This document shows, piece after piece, positions 22,038 to 33,070 of a DNA stretch of 64,000 nt. The DNA is taken from contig JARGXX010000003.1 in the NCBI GenBank assembly GCA_030374765.1, forward strand, positions 1,302,001-1,366,000, read 5' to 3'. This DNA comes from Agarophyton chilense (lineage: Eukaryota; Rhodophyta; Florideophyceae; Gracilariales; Gracilariaceae). The translations under genes were made by a program, and so were the position numbers. The notes beneath the pieces are model-generated. The model worked only from the letters and a program-made list of their open reading frames with translations. It ran no database searches and had not been told where the DNA came from. The first letter of the stretch is position 1. The number at the start of each line of letters is the position of its first letter.

Positions 22038-25000
22038 TTACCCAAAATTCTTCTGTGAACTTTTGGTTTCAGATACGCTACCGAAGTCTGTGTTCAGTCT
22101 TCCTGTGTAGAGTGTCAATTGTAAGGCATCAGTCAGGCAGCTGTTTTTATTCGTCAGCGGGTCGGCGAGGTTGACTGATCCAGGTATCCATGATACGGAC
22201 TCTACAGATCCGGTTTCAAATTCAAACCTTATGCTACTCACATCTCCTCTTATTGTCTTGTCGACCGAACTCTTTTGGGTTGACATAGATGTGAATAAAT
22301 CTTTTGAATCAACTAATATTCTCAACTTGATATCAGCATCTAGCAGTTCTTCGTCCGCCTTCTTGATAGTTTTTCCTTCAACTATTCCTTCTCCAGCAGC
22401 GAATATTTCCGCGGCCGGTACACTTTTTACAGGTCTCTTTGCCCTATGCGACATCCATGAAATGACATGGTAAATCGAATCTTTGTTCATCTTGCCAATC
22501 AATAATCCAGTTAGTATTCCCAATTGTCCAATGTCGTCTATACGCGACGCATCTGAGAACACTAATATACTCAGCTCGTATTATGCATCATCCATAGGTC
22601 TGGGGTAGGCAATCGTGGTGCTTAGCTTCTTGAGCTTTCTGACAGTATTGATCTGTTCAATTATGTGTGACCCTCTTATATCAGGTGCCTTTTGCTGTAG
22701 GTAGCTGCTGTAAAAGGAGCAGAGCGGTGATGCGGCCGTTCCTATCCAGCTTAGCGAACTATTTACAGATTCGAACGCGCTTTTCTCAATTTGATTCAAC
22801 ATATCATCATACTCTTTCCGTCTTGGCCTTGATATAGGATATTCCATCACACCTTCCATTTTATCGTCAGCATTCGTCTCTATAGTCATATCACTGTTCT
22901 GAATGGTATTTATGCCGAAGAAACTGAGCTTTCCCTGGCCATTGTTGACAACTCCAAACTTGAACTTGTCATTAAATGATTCAATGAAATTTTGTGCTCT
23001 GTTGCCATCTCCAGCTATCTTCAGGTCATCAACTATTTTCGCGACAATTAATACCAACTTTCCTTTGTCCTTTTTATAGAACAGTTGAGGTATATTTGCT
23101 GATTGCACTAATCCAATATTCTTCATTACTGTGTCAGATGCATCTTGCCATTTGGCGTTTGCATTGACTAGCCCATATGCAGCAGCGAGGAGCAGCCAAG
23201 CGTGGGTGGCTTTCATGGTGCTTTCTTTGGGCGGTCTGACGTAAACGTCTTTTTGGTCTTGCCCTGTCTGTAGGAAGGCAGCAGTAACATCTGCCTTATG
23301 TAGAGTCCAGCCTTTTAGGGACGCAATGCTTTCCAATATTCTTAAGCCTGTTGGAGGACGTGTCAAACAGTCTTTGCTTAAGACATCTTTTAAGTTGTCC
23401 TCATTCCCGTGAGGAGCGATCCGAGCTTTAAGTTTAAGCGACCCATCGTCATTGTGCTTGACTTTATACAGCGTATGACTGCTGATGATGCTAGCTCCGG
23501 GTGGTACATGCCTTCGGAGCACTGGTTTGGCCGTTTTGAGGAAGCTCTCTTCTTCCTTGACCTATGCGTTATGCACAGGGTACTGATCAAAACCTTGTGA
23601 TTGGTGTTGCAGGAATGGTTTATTCCCGAAATAATCAAGCATTTGTTTCAACACGGTTGCTTCTAGACTTTCAACTTGAAGTGGTTTAGCGAGCTTGCTT
23701 GAGCTGGCGGGTAGACTGTCCGTATGATTCCACACCTCCTTCGACCTATCCAAAACCTCAGTGTCTCCATCGTCATAATTAATACTGACGTGTCCGTTTT
23801 TGGCTTCACTGTGTACGACACCAGGATAGAAGGTGTCGTCTAATGGCCAATAAATTTCGACGCGATCTCCAATGTCGGCGCCATTGCCGTGTTCGGCATC
23901 AACAAAGACTGACTCAGAGTCATTATAAGTGTCAGTAGTTGTCTGCGTATTAGGTGGCAGCAAGTCGTCAGTGCCATTTGAGATGTCAATGGTGTCAAGA
24001 CCATTTTGCACTAACTTGGCCAGGCTGTTAGCTTCGAGTGACATTCTTGTGTCTTCAAAAGCAGCTTTCATCGTTCTGCCATTGACTCCAGGTACAGTGA
24101 CAGTTCTCGCAGAATTGTCAACACTGATCACAGTTTTAGGCATAGTCCATCGTCCACGCTTGTTCGTGTCTTTTTTGACGAATACTTCGACTGAATTGCG
24201 AGGATAAAATAGCTTATCATGGATAGCCTTCGAGTGCAATATGCGATTGAGTTTGCGCCTCGCAATGAATGCATCTTGTGCTGCAATGACATCATCGGGG
24301 ATTACATTGTTATGTGGCCCGTTTGTGACAGGTTTGGTAAAACCTTTTGCCATCTCAAACGCTGACATCTTGTCATTACCATAGAGATCTTTCGAGATCG
24401 TTACTGCAATGTAGGCCGCTCGAGTGGGATTGAAGTTGTCGTTGGCAGCTGCCTTGAGCCTGATGAAAATACTTCGAATGATTGTGTGTTTAGACTCAAT
24501 TGAGTTCTTTGCATGTCTTCTGGGTGGAACTACATGCATTGGTATGTCAAGCGATGAGCAATAATCGCGAAACGCACCAACTAGAAATGCCTTGTCCCCT
24601 CTAATTGCCTGAGGATACCAGGACTGAGTTATCCAGCTCGCCTCAAATCCGGTGACGGCATCATCAAGAGCCGTAGTTTGCACAACCGCTGCCGTAGAGT
24701 ATCTGGATACCATATCCATGCTGTGTAGGATGCACAGTTGATCAAGAAACAAGTGATCAATGCAAACACCCTCATTGAAGGTTTGCGACAGCGTACTTAT
24801 GGATACTTTTCTGGTTGGCGGGGGAACGGCCGTTGATCGACATGCATTACAGTTTGCAACGACATCTGCCAGGTACATCGCAACTGATCTGTTCCAGAGC
24901 CTGTTTCTCTGAAGTAGCAGCTTGAAATCTGAATAACAAGCATGTCCACATATGTGCTTGTGAACTTTGTCGTCGATTGCTTTGACATCGGACCAGGGTG

Positions 25001-26477
25001 ACTTGTCCAACGTCACAGCCGATAAGCAGTGGAGTGTCGAGCCGATGTACTTTTCATTTGACATGAACTTCTCGGCAGGAATGAAACTTAGAAAACCAAT
25101 ATCTATGATCGAGATAGAGTCATTTTCTCCGTAGGCCTGGAAGCAGAGAGCATTTTGGCCTATGTGGACAATATTTGAGCGACGCGTTACATTCCTCCCG
25201 ATCACCCACTGCGAGGAGCCTTCAAGGACTAGGTGGGTGATTTCCACAAGGTTACAATTGTCAGACTCTACCTTTAACACGATAGATCCTAGAATTCCAC
25301 CTGATGGACTGGCATGAGCGCCGGTGCCATATTGCCATCTGCTGTGGCCAGCCAACACTGCCGGAATCGGGTCCAGGGTTGTGTTGGAGAGTAATTCAAG
25401 CTCATCCGAGAGCAGCTGTAGCTCTACTGTCCCAATTGCAGAATATGGAGCGCTGTCGTCTACTAGCGGACCAGGGCGTTCGGGGATCGAAGTGGTGGAG
25501 ACATGTCCGGTTGATCCTACCAAGGTCGCGGAGTTGAATCATACGGTCTTCTTGTTGCGATCGGGCTTACTTCCAGTGCCATTTCCGTTTTGAGAAGATT
25601 GATGCGATGACGTGACAGGCGCATCGAGGCAACGTACGTGCGATGGCAGTGAGCCGTCGGCATTGTGATTGCGTTTCCAATGGCCGAATTTGCCACACAA
25701 GTCACAGGGGTACTTGAGGGTAGGGGAGACTTTTTTTTCTCGGCGATCAGAGCGAAGATGGTTGCGAGGCGGAACGTTTGCAGCACTTGCAGCCAGGGGT
25801 TGCAGTTTCGGCGATTCAATCGCTGAACTTGTATGAACATTGTCACACTGCCGAAGGACACTTGCGATCTTCTCGTATTTTACAGTGTTCAAATAGTCAG
25901 TCGTGGTTGCGTCGTTTCCAAGAGTGCCGTCGGTGGATGCAGCAGCCAACACGGAGACTCGTTGTCCGTTTTCAACCCCAGAATTGGCCAACAGCATGAA
26001 CGCTGTAAGTGCCTCTGGCAACTGGGCAGTGCCTGACTGGGAGTTGAACTTCGTGGCCTGGGCATCGAATCGGTGTTCAAAATTACGGAAATACTCGTTA
26101 CTGGCACGTTTGACCTGAAGCAGTGACAGAAAGTTTGAATAAACTTCACTTACGACAGAGAGTGAGTCCCGTTTGAAAATGGCTTTCATTATGCAGTCAA
26201 CGCCAGAGTCCGAGGCGATGACGTCATCTGAGATGGTCGAGCATAAGTCCCGTGCACGTCCGTAGAGCTGCGATTTAAGCATGATGCCACGGAGAGACTG
26301 AGCGATCTTGTTGGAGTTGTTGTCTGGAAGCTTGTCATGAAACGAAGCCCACAGGGACACGGATTTACTATAGTCTTCTTGGTTGCCCTTCCCGTCAGTC
26401 CACGGGACGTTCTTGAGATACCATGAGAAGCGCGGGCGCGAGGGCGTGTTCGACGATGAAGTGGGTCCTGGGCCCAT
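22038..26477 (-). pseudogene. Copia-1 Gag-Pol polyprotein, one frame with three stops
   Basis: A single frame of about 1480 codons with no frameshift is cut by TGA (25539-25541), TAG (23562-23564) and TAA (22581-22583). Gag ends with a zinc knuckle variant, CDLCGKFGHWKRNH, where the last ligand is His. The protease follows the TGA with VDDSAPYSAIG. Integrase has a CNAC pair, the D of CIDHLFLD, GDKAF, and the E of KNSIESKH. A Tudor-like segment follows at about 23735-23880. RT has DVTAAFL and IVDDL. RNase H keeps FSDAS, AAEIF and VDSKD. The stops fall at the Gag/protease, integrase/RT and RT/RNase H borders. They may be inactivating or, less likely, read through. Confidence 0.85.
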
Positions 26478-26480
26478 AAC
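26468..26480 (-). promoter_or_regulatory. Copia-1 primer-binding site overlapping the start codon
   Basis: The minus strand reads GTTATGGGCCCAG six bases after the 5' LTR. This is the motif I recall for Drosophila copia, where the primer is an initiator tRNA-Met fragment paired through the anticodon stem-loop. The ATG inside it starts the polyprotein (M-G-P-G-P). Confidence 0.75.
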
Positions 26481-26486
26481 TAAGAA

Positions 26487-26725
26487 TTGAGCAGTATTCG
26501 GGTACTAGGTGGTATCTGAGGCAGGCTAAGGTATGCGAGGTAGCTGCCGTGCATTAATCAGATGAGCTTGAGGTGCAGCACCTTGTGTTTGTATGCTCTC
26601 TTAGACAGCCAAGATGTATGTACAATACAAGTAATAAAATTACTAAGCTAAGCGGGTGCAAGTAATATCAGTGCTCTCGTGCATAATGGTTCTCTCGTGC
26701 ATCTGTTTGTATTCTGTCGACATAC
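26487..26725 (-). repeat. Copia-1 5' LTR
   Basis: Direct repeat of 21781-22019. On the minus strand it can be read as starting TGTCGACAG. Confidence 0.9.
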
Positions 26726-27020
26726 ATACCTGCCATTTTCTCCGCAGAAGATAACCTTCATTCTCTCTTACTCCTGAAACAATATCAAAGGACTTGAACT
26801 GCTGGGGGTGCATGGTTTCGAATACGAAACAAAGGATCCTGGTTGATCGATTACGCTCTTAGTCCGAGGTTTCCCACAAAAGCTTCATGTAAAAGCTGGT
26901 TCCTCATTTCGATCAGTCTTTTCCGGTTTTTTGTAAATTCAATTTGAAATGTATTCGAAACAAATTTGACGAAGTGCCGTTCTCCCATCTAGTCGGAGAT
27001 ATATATGGCAGCATTCCTGA

Positions 27021-27337
27021 TGTTTTTGAAGAAGAAACGAATACTCCTGAGTCCTGTCAGCTTCCAGGGCCTGAAATATTTCACGGACACTACATGAACT
27101 GGTGGACTTCAGCTCGACATACTCAGAAAATTAATTTTTTTATTTAGTTGTAATAGAGTAGACTTACAGTGCATGGGAGATCTCAGTTCCTCTCCATTGA
27201 TATTTACTTGGCTCAAGTCACGCATTTCCCTTCCAATCGGGAAGGCACCGTCATGATGCTAAATTATTCCCTTTGGTACGTTAGGTCGACCAATTAGTCT
27301 TCGAGCCATTGTTTTCGTACCTCCGACCTCTAGGCCT
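27021..27337 (+). repeat. Gypsy-3 5' LTR, first part
   Basis: Divergent copy of LTR family A (as at 32595-33035). It starts near TGTTTTTG and breaks off at the point matching family A's TAGG|ATTACG. The remainder is at 46933-47070. Gypsy-2 sits in between. Confidence 0.75.
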
Positions 27338-28120
27338 TGTAGTGCAATACATCGCGAGAGAAAAAGGCACTCAAGGTGTTCGAAGTCTTGCTTCTTTCTT
27401 AGGGGAACTCGGCGTAGAGCCTTTCATATCTCTTAGCTGTGGGTGGACTCTACGGAGACTTCAGGATATACCGCGGAAGTGGGGATAGAAACGAGTATGC
27501 AGTGTATGAAAGCAATGCCAATAATCCTTCGAACAGGAGAAATAAGGGAATTAATAAAGGGGAAAACTCCAACAGAGCAGTAGAAATAACATGAAACCAA
27601 AAAACAACCCAATACTGGGGCGGATAAGAAACCCGTAACACACATTAAAGTATAAGTATAAAGGGAACAGGTGAAAAACGCAAGGTGTAGTAAGAATCAC
27701 TCTTTAAGAGATGCCGGTGGGATAAATGAACCGATGGCAATGCGGATACCCTCCGAAGGGAAGAGTAATCCTGCAAAGGCAGTCACAATTAGAGCCGAAC
27801 ACACGGTACCCATTTACTTGGTGATGGCGACGGCGAGATCGCCGGAGCACAAGTACTGTTCTACTGTGGCCCCTATACTACTTAATTAATATAAATAAAC
27901 TAATCTAGGGCCACTTCTTATATTATTACATTTCTAATTAATGTTCTTCTCATGTGGGGACCCATTATAACGGGGGTCCCTGCCTTCTAAATATACCACT
28001 CTACCATAGCGCCAAAAATCCTACAACTGTCCTCTCATAAGTAGAGCATCGCCTACGGAAGTATCAATATTAACTTATGAGTGTCTGACACCAGAATACT
28101 GCCGACGGAGTTGCACTACA
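27338..28120 (-). repeat. Gypsy-2 3' LTR
   Basis: Direct repeat of 46149-46932. On the plus strand it runs from TGTAGTGCAA to TTGCACTACA. Confidence 0.9.
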
Positions 28121-28131
28121 TCTCCCCCTTT
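28121..28131 (-). promoter_or_regulatory. Gypsy-2 polypurine tract
   Basis: The minus strand reads aaagggggaga immediately before the 3' LTR, which fixes the element's orientation as minus. Confidence 0.85.
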
Positions 28132-28157
28132 ATAATGCTCGGGAACGCCGTTTTCAC

Positions 28158-29957
28158 GTGCACGGTACCGCTACGCGGGTTACCGTAAATACGCACGCCA
28201 ATATGGCGTCTCATACCGTGATAGTGGGTCCTCACAAAGATGAGTTCATTCAAGTTGATTCCAACGACCTGGCTTTCATCAATTCAAACTTCTCCGTTCT
28301 TTCCAAGTATCATCCAGCATCTCCACCGTTCCACGATCACAACTGCATCCCGCGGGCACCGAGTTCCTCGGTAAATAACAACCCGAGTGGAACGGGGGCT
28401 TTAACTGGCTCCAATACTGCGCCACCACCTCAATCGTCTGGGTCGGATCTCTCCACGTGGAACTCTCCCGGTCCTTTCCCTTCGAGGCGTATCAGTCCCA
28501 GTGGTTGGTTTTCCCGCGAGCTCCTCATGGCGAGGGATCCTGTTCAGGAGGTGGACATATTCACCAGGGCTCCATGGTTCCATCCTGATGCGGTTCACAA
28601 CTCCACGTTGATGAACCCCTATTTGGAGGATGGTATGCTACCCGGGGACCTTCCCGTTGCCGTCGTATTATCCTTCGAATGGAGATGGCACATTGCGGTG
28701 GACCCTCACTATCTACTCCTAAGGAGAAATGAAACAATGGACGATGCACGCGCCATCTTGGCGAGGATCGCTTATCAGCGTCACCACCGATCCCCCAATG
28801 AGGTACCGGTCGAACCGGAGGGCACTCTCGACTTGGCCTTTTTCCGTACTCGCGGCGAAGCTCTGTATAAAGAGAACTTGTTGGAGTTATTCAGTGCTCC
28901 CTCCGAGGGTCCCGTTTCAGTCGTTTCAACCAGATACCTCTGTTGGGGTTGTCCAATCCTCCGTGCGGAGTTTCGCTACTTGAGGCAGTCCCCACAACAG
29001 GGTTTCAATCGCATAATCTGCTTCGAGCGGCGAGCACGCTCCCGACTCGGATACCGGATTCCACATCAGAATGTCGAGGTTGAACGGATGCATCCGAGAT
29101 TCCTTACAGGACGCTACATCCCGCTCCCCGCTTGGTGGAGTCAAGTTGAGGTCCCTGGAGAGTGTTTTGTGGAGCTTCCGCCTGTGGCGACATATTATTT
29201 CTCGCTCCTGACGAGTTTCTCGAATCCCGGGAGTTGGTCTATCTTCGCCTCACAATGGACGGTCCGTGTTGCCGCGTTTCTCCTCTGGGAGGCTTACGAC
29301 CAATGTCGAATCTGGTATCTCCCGCAGCGACTGCGATTCTGGATGAGACAGATTGGTATGTCCGTCCCATTGCGATCCCCACTGAACGTTGATCAGGTTA
29401 CTCACATCCTCACCATTATCGATGACGTCAACTGGGACGAGGTTCCGCAGAGTTAACGCGCTAGCGGTCGACCTTCCCCATACGACAGGTCTCCTGGCCG
29501 TCAACACCCAAGAGCGGAGGACTTTGTCTTCTATGACCCTTGGAAGGGTGTACTCACAAGCGCAGCTCACGCTGAAGCTCTTCGAGAGATATAACGCGAA
29601 GTCCCAGCTGGGCATCTCATCTGGTTTGTCTTTTTCGACGACTTCGTCCAATTGTTTAGTTCGGTTTATCCAATGGTGGATAATGAAGGTGAGAAAATTG
29701 CTCCCGTTGAACCGGGTGACCCATTGATGGCTGGTGATGACGCGCCCGATACCGCGGGGACTAATGCGGATACCGCTACAGCGGAGGTCAGCGTTGACAT
29801 GGGTGAGATTACTACCCAAATCGCAGCTTTGCGCGCTCAACTCCATGCCATGGGTGTTCCCGTTCCGGATACGATTGGTGTCGGGGAATTGCTCGGTGCT
29901 GCTGCTGGCTACTTCCAGAATGCTCCAAGCGGAGCTGGTCCTTCCGCAGGAGCTTGA
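28158..29957 (+). pseudogene. Long antisense ORF of Gypsy-2, function unknown
   Basis: This frame is on the strand opposite to gag-pol. It starts 38 bases inside the 3' LTR and runs 432 codons to TAA (29454-29456). It continues in the same frame past a second TAA (29592-29594) to a natural end at 29957, about 600 codons. A second in-frame ATG is at 28203. Residues about 50-110 are Ser/Pro/Asn-rich. The middle (about 110-430) is rich in Trp, Arg and Leu and looks globular. The last 80 residues have Gly/Ala/Asp-rich sequence with a short helix (TTQIAALRAQLHAMGV). No transmembrane segment or known domain was recognised. Antisense accessory ORFs in this position are known in some plant Gypsy elements; homology to them is not shown. 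Confidence 0.6.
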
Positions 29958-31138
29958 GTAACCCGACACGAAATAACAAGGGACCCTGTGACTCATGAGC
30001 ATCTTAGGATGATAGCTAGTGGTCTAGACCAGCTTGCGCACAAGTACGCGCTTGAGTTTCCTTTTTGATTCCTCTTGACTCCTTCATTGTGAAACCGATT
30101 GATTGGATACCTGTGTAACTATAGTATCATCTTTTCCTTCTCCTTCGAGGTCTCCTCTGTTGAGGTTTCTTCTTCTTCTACTTTATTTTCTCCTTTCCAG
30201 GACTCTTCTTCTTCTAATGCATCTTCTCCTTCGAGATCTCCTGTCTCGAGGATGCAGTTAACCCGCTTGGGTGCGCTCCATACCTGGAGGTAGTGCCCTT
30301 CTTTTCCTGAGGTGATATGCAGTTATCTTCGAGCGGTGTAAGTGCTCGAGGGGTTCCCAAGTGTCTTCCTCAACGGAGTATCCGTACCAGCGTACGCGGT
30401 AAAGTATCTATCCATTGGAGTCACAACTGCTGTCGACAAGGCGATCGACCACGAACTCTTGTGGGAAGAGTTCTCTTTCTCCCGCCATCCTTGGCGTTTT
30501 CGTCTGTTACTGCCCCCGTCTTGGCATTCTCCGTTTCGTTGGAGCGTTAAACCGAGCTGTCTAGGAAAGTTTCAACGGATTGTTGGGGCTACAGTTCATC
30601 GTGAAGACGCGAATACAACTTTGGATTTAGCGTAGTCCGCGGAGAAATTCTGGTACCTTCTGAAAGGTCTGTGAAGTTCACGCGGATTGTGAGTGGGTCC
30701 CCCAAGATTCGTTTGGTAACGTCGGAGAGACGACGAGTTGAACACGAGGTTAAATTGGCTCCCGTTCGGGTGATTGTTCCGACTGTGTAGCTCGACGTAC
30801 GGCGTACGCCGTGTTGGAGCGGTGGTTCCGCTCACACGTGTACGTGTGCACACGAATCTTTTTGGGTCAACATCAAACGCGCCGTTGCACAGGCGTTTGA
30901 CTGTCTGAGATTCGTTGTGCACTACAGTGTCCTTTTTTCCTGCGCGTGCAGTACAGTACGGTACCGTGCGACTTATCAAGAGTTCTACGGGCTGTGCCGT
31001 TGGTCCACGCGTATACGGGTTGTGCATATTCTCACTGCACCGTGTTCGTCACCCTTCAAGGTGTTTCTAAAGTAGGTTTTGTTCCTCTCTCCTCTTTTAT
31101 GGGTTCTCCTGTTCGTCAGAGTTCCTTTCTGTTCATCT
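29958..31138. other. Gypsy-2 internal non-coding stretch
   Basis: Lies between the antisense ORF and the 3' end of pol. Frames on both strands are short. There are pyrimidine-rich runs on plus (about 30130-30240). No gene was recognised. Confidence 0.5.
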
Positions 31139-31402
31139 CTACTTTTCAGGGTCTTCAGCGTCCGTAGTAGTAGATATCCCTGCGTCTGGATCTTCGTTGT
31201 CCAGTGCATTGATTTTCACAGTTGTGGGGTAAGCTGTAACTGGACGTTCTAGGTTCGCCGGTGTGGCGTGACCTCGTCTCTCTCTACCCTTTTCAGGAGA
31301 AACTACCACTGTAGTGTCGGTAATGTCGCCGATCGAATGAGGCGTATCACCGTCAATCGGTTCCGTCGCTGGGGCCGAACTGGTACTTGACATTTGTACA
31401 TC

Positions 31403-31435
<33 letters not shown>

Positions 31436-32594
31436 AGGTGAGGATACGAGGTTAGAGTTAGTCAGTACCCTAGGATCAGAGATAACTCTAGAAAGAGAAT
31501 CCAGTCGCGTACGAATACCTGGTTTCCCAGTGACAGTAGGTGTCGTGTCTGACCCCAACGGGAGATCCGATAGACCACGATTCATGTGTGGGAGGACCGC
31601 TGGTCGGGATTGATTTTTATCCGTCGTTGACGTTCCCTCCGGCGATTGAGCCTCCAATTTAGGTTTCCCTGTTAGCTTCGTATGCGGATTCGGTGCTAAT
31701 ACACTGCGATCGCGCGATATTCGTTCATGACGTTCACCTTTTTCCAACACCACAGCCGTGTTATCCGCGGAGATACCGCGAAAGGGGCCTTCTGCAATCG
31801 GCGATAGCTTATTCCGGCTCTCTGGTTCAGGATTATAATACTCCTTTCCCAGGAAGACGTAATCACCAGCGCTAACCTTTGGAAAGGGTTTTCTGACCTT
31901 CGTATCGAGTATACGCTTGTAATTGGTCTGTGTTTTCCCCATTGACTTCCGAGCCATTGGAAATAGCTGTTTCAAATTCACTTGCCAGGCATCCCGATAG
32001 TGTTTCGGGGAAGGAAATGTTTCCACAGTAGGTTGTGGTTCCAATGCCACTGGAGGCGGTATTCTCGAAAGCACTAACTCGAACGGCGAGATATTCTTTA
32101 TGCGATGAACCTTCGAAATGTACGCGTAGGTGAAAGCATTCGTAAAGAGATCCCAGGTTTTTCGGTTATCCGGGACATAAGATCTCAGCGCACTGAGTAG
32201 GGTACAATTAAATCGTTCAACTTGCCCATTAAACTGGGGGTAATATGTTGTAACAAACAAATTTCTTATATCCAGGATGCTGCACACCTTCTGAAAGAAT
32301 TTTGCGGCGAATTGTGAGCCGTTATCCGAGAGGAGTTGTATCGGTGGGCCATACAAGAACACCCAATGGGTTAAGAAAGCTTGCGCAACCGCGTTGGCGG
32401 TGATCATCTTAAGAGGTATGGTACGAATTAATTTCGATCAGCGGTCCGTAATGAACAGAAGACACCTATTACCTCGGGCAGTATGTAGAAGAGGACCCAA
32501 TATGTCGATGGCGACAAACTCTAAGGGGCCCGTGCCGGAAACAGATTGAGTTTCTTCCAATACTTTCGTAACTTCGCGCTGTTCTTAGCGCAAC
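31139..32594 (-). pseudogene. Gypsy-2 integrase, catalytic and C-terminal part
   Basis: This continues the pol frame cut at 40987. The join across the Gypsy-1 insertion is in frame and restores a CxxC zinc pair followed by KNSAKLRKYW. The catalytic core keeps all three acidic residues (VAIDILGP, LLSDNGSQF, GQVERFN). One TGA interrupts it at about 32408. A GPY/F-like region follows (about 31740-31900), then a long Ser/Thr/Pro-rich tail containing a glycine run coded by the 26-base C tract. The stop is at 31139. Integrase inserts the cDNA into the genome. Confidence 0.88.
31405..31430. repeat. 26-base poly(C) tract
   Basis: A homopolymer inside the Gypsy-2 integrase tail, read as glycine codons on minus. 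Length is likely unstable in replication and in assembly. Confidence 0.9.
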
Positions 32595-33035
32595 TGTTAA
32601 GGAGCGATGATCACGGTTGAGCTCTGTAAGCAGCCGGGCCCTGAGGTATCTTACAGACAACAAGTGGACGGGTCAACCTCAGGTGGACTCATGTAGATTA
32701 TTAATTTATTTAGTGTAATAGATTAGCATTACAGTGCCAGGGAGATCCCAGCGCCTCGCCAGTACTCTTTACTTGGCTTGAGTAACGCTTCTCCCTTAGA
32801 GTAATGTAGGCACCGTTAGGATACTAAATAACCCCTTTTGGTATATTAGTTCCATCCTTTGGTCTTCAAGCCATCGTCTCCGTAGCTCCAACCTGTAGGA
32901 TTACGCAGTAAACTCCAGCCCATTGCACCAAGTACTCTGGGAGCACCGCTGTAAAGGATTCGAACCTTAGGACCCCCTCTACCACGCTACCACCGGTCGA
33001 GACCCGTGAGCTGACCCACCCGTCATTGCATTACA
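32595..33035 (+). repeat. Gypsy-1 5' LTR (family A)
   Basis: Runs from TGTTAAGGAGCG to GCATTACA. It matches 40541-40986, and more distantly 56202-56647 and the split copy at 27021/46933. Confidence 0.93.
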
Positions 33036-33038
33036 TTT

Positions 33039-33052
33039 TGGTCTCCCGACTT
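33039..33052 (+). promoter_or_regulatory. Gypsy-1 primer-binding site
   Basis: TGGTCTCCCGACTT lies three bases after the 5' LTR and equals the first 14 bases of the Gypsy-2 site. Confidence 0.75.
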
Positions 33053-33070
33053 CGAATCCTCTAGGAATAT

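Larger units (their letters stand above)
21781..26725 (-). mobile_element. Copia-1 LTR retrotransposon
   Basis: Two direct repeats of 239 bp (21781-22019 and 26487-26725) differ at five positions. They enclose one long minus-strand polyprotein in Copia order (Gag, protease, integrase, RT, RNase H). A primer-binding site lies next to the 5' LTR and a polypurine tract next to the 3' LTR. No clear target duplication was seen. The near-identity of the LTRs points to a fairly recent insertion, although the frame carries three stops. Confidence 0.93.

Noticed and set aside
29250..30002. A 250-codon minus-strand frame in the gag-pol direction of Gypsy-2
   Set aside because: It overlaps the plus-strand frame and has no retroelement motif. 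The plus frame is longer, extends on both sides and has more coding-like composition.
32951..32990. A tRNA gene on the minus strand in LTR family A
   Set aside because: The B box is exact, but the stretch between D-arm-like and T-arm-like parts is too short for a full anticodon arm and variable loop.
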